Below, piece after piece: positions 17,681 through 17,792 of a DNA stretch of 17,792 nt. The position numbers and the translations under genes are program-made. The notes beneath the pieces are model-generated. The model saw only the letters and a list, made by a program, of their open reading frames with translations. It ran no database searches and was not told the DNA's origin. Location of the stretch: assembly GCA_944363655.1 (NCBI GenBank), contig CALVUU010000023.1:1-17792 (forward strand), given 5' to 3'. Within the stretch, counting starts at the first letter, position 1. Each line of letters opens with the position of its first letter. The DNA comes from an uncultured Bacilli bacterium (GTDB lineage: Bacteria; Bacillota_I; Bacilli_A; RF39; UBA660).

Positions 17681-17792
17681 TTGACAATAGTAGAAGATAT
17701 TGTTGGATCAGGTGATGATTTTTTTAAAGCAGTAATGTTATCTAAAAAGGGGAAAAAGATACTTGAACAAATAATTGGTCAAGTATTGGGTA
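17681..17792 (+). CDS. Start of a gene cut by the window edge, unidentified
   Basis: An open frame begins at TTG 17681, seven bases after a strong ribosome binding site (AAAGGAGGG at 17665-17673), and stays open to the end of the window (37 complete codons). The peptide begins MTIVEDIVGSGDDFFKAVM and continues with a basic stretch (SKKGKKILEQ). The pattern of a short acidic lead, DDFFKAV and a leucine/isoleucine-rich helix recalls N-termini of PD-(D/E)XK (Rpn-type) transposase-like nucleases, but this is too little sequence to name it. Confidence 0.6.
   Translation, partial: MTIVEDIVGSGDDFFKAVMLSKKGKKILEQIIGQVLG

Overview
The window is AT-rich DNA from a spore-forming, low-GC Bacillota. All confident genes lie on the + strand and use the standard bacterial code (TGA works as a stop, for example for pcrA). 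The mix of pcrA-ligA, a compact sporulation block (spoIIAA, sigF, spoVAC-AD-AE), a vegetative-type recA and a long glycine-rich surface protein suggests an uncultured gut Bacilli or Erysipelotrichia-like lineage. That placement is inference: there is no rRNA gene or other phylogenetic marker beyond the proteins.

Layout. 1-560 has no convincing gene. It holds two opposite-facing clusters of a 21-bp repeat in mirror-like spacing, two hairpins, and a patch richer in GC than its surroundings; it looks like a mobile-element remnant. 615-5598 is a DNA-maintenance operon: PcrA helicase, a sugar-nucleotide-type nucleotidyltransferase and NAD-dependent DNA ligase LigA. 5646-9002 is an envelope/signalling operon with its own promoter: a small membrane-anchored protein of unknown function, a membrane sensor with two solute-binding-like extracellular domains and a degenerate GGDEF domain, and a YihY/BrkB membrane protein, closed by a clear terminator. 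9191-10615 is a single CpsA-type LytR-CpsA-Psr protein (cell-wall polymer attachment) with its own promoter and terminator.

10719-13494 is the sporulation operon. In Bacillus the order is spoIIAA-spoIIAB-sigF, usually followed by spoVA genes. Here spoIIAA overlaps sigF directly and no spoIIAB lies between them, although SpoIIAA keeps its Asp-Ser-Ser-Gly phosphorylation site. The forespore sigma factor is also short at its N-terminus. A perfect hairpin covers the edge of the spoVAC ribosome binding site. spoVAC, spoVAD and spoVAE encode the dipicolinic-acid channel components of the inner spore membrane.

13587-14621 is recA with a strong promoter and a 12-bp palindrome just upstream. 14731-17536 carries a membrane-anchored surface protein (three cysteine-pair modules and a large glycine-rich domain), a small zinc-ribbon tail-anchored protein and a DUF5698/DUF2179 (YebE-like) membrane protein. 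The last 260 bases hold two hairpins and the start of a gene that runs off the window.

The observation most worth following up is the forespore sigma locus without its anti-sigma factor/kinase gene. Next come the degenerate GGDEF sensor and the mirror-symmetric repeat clusters.
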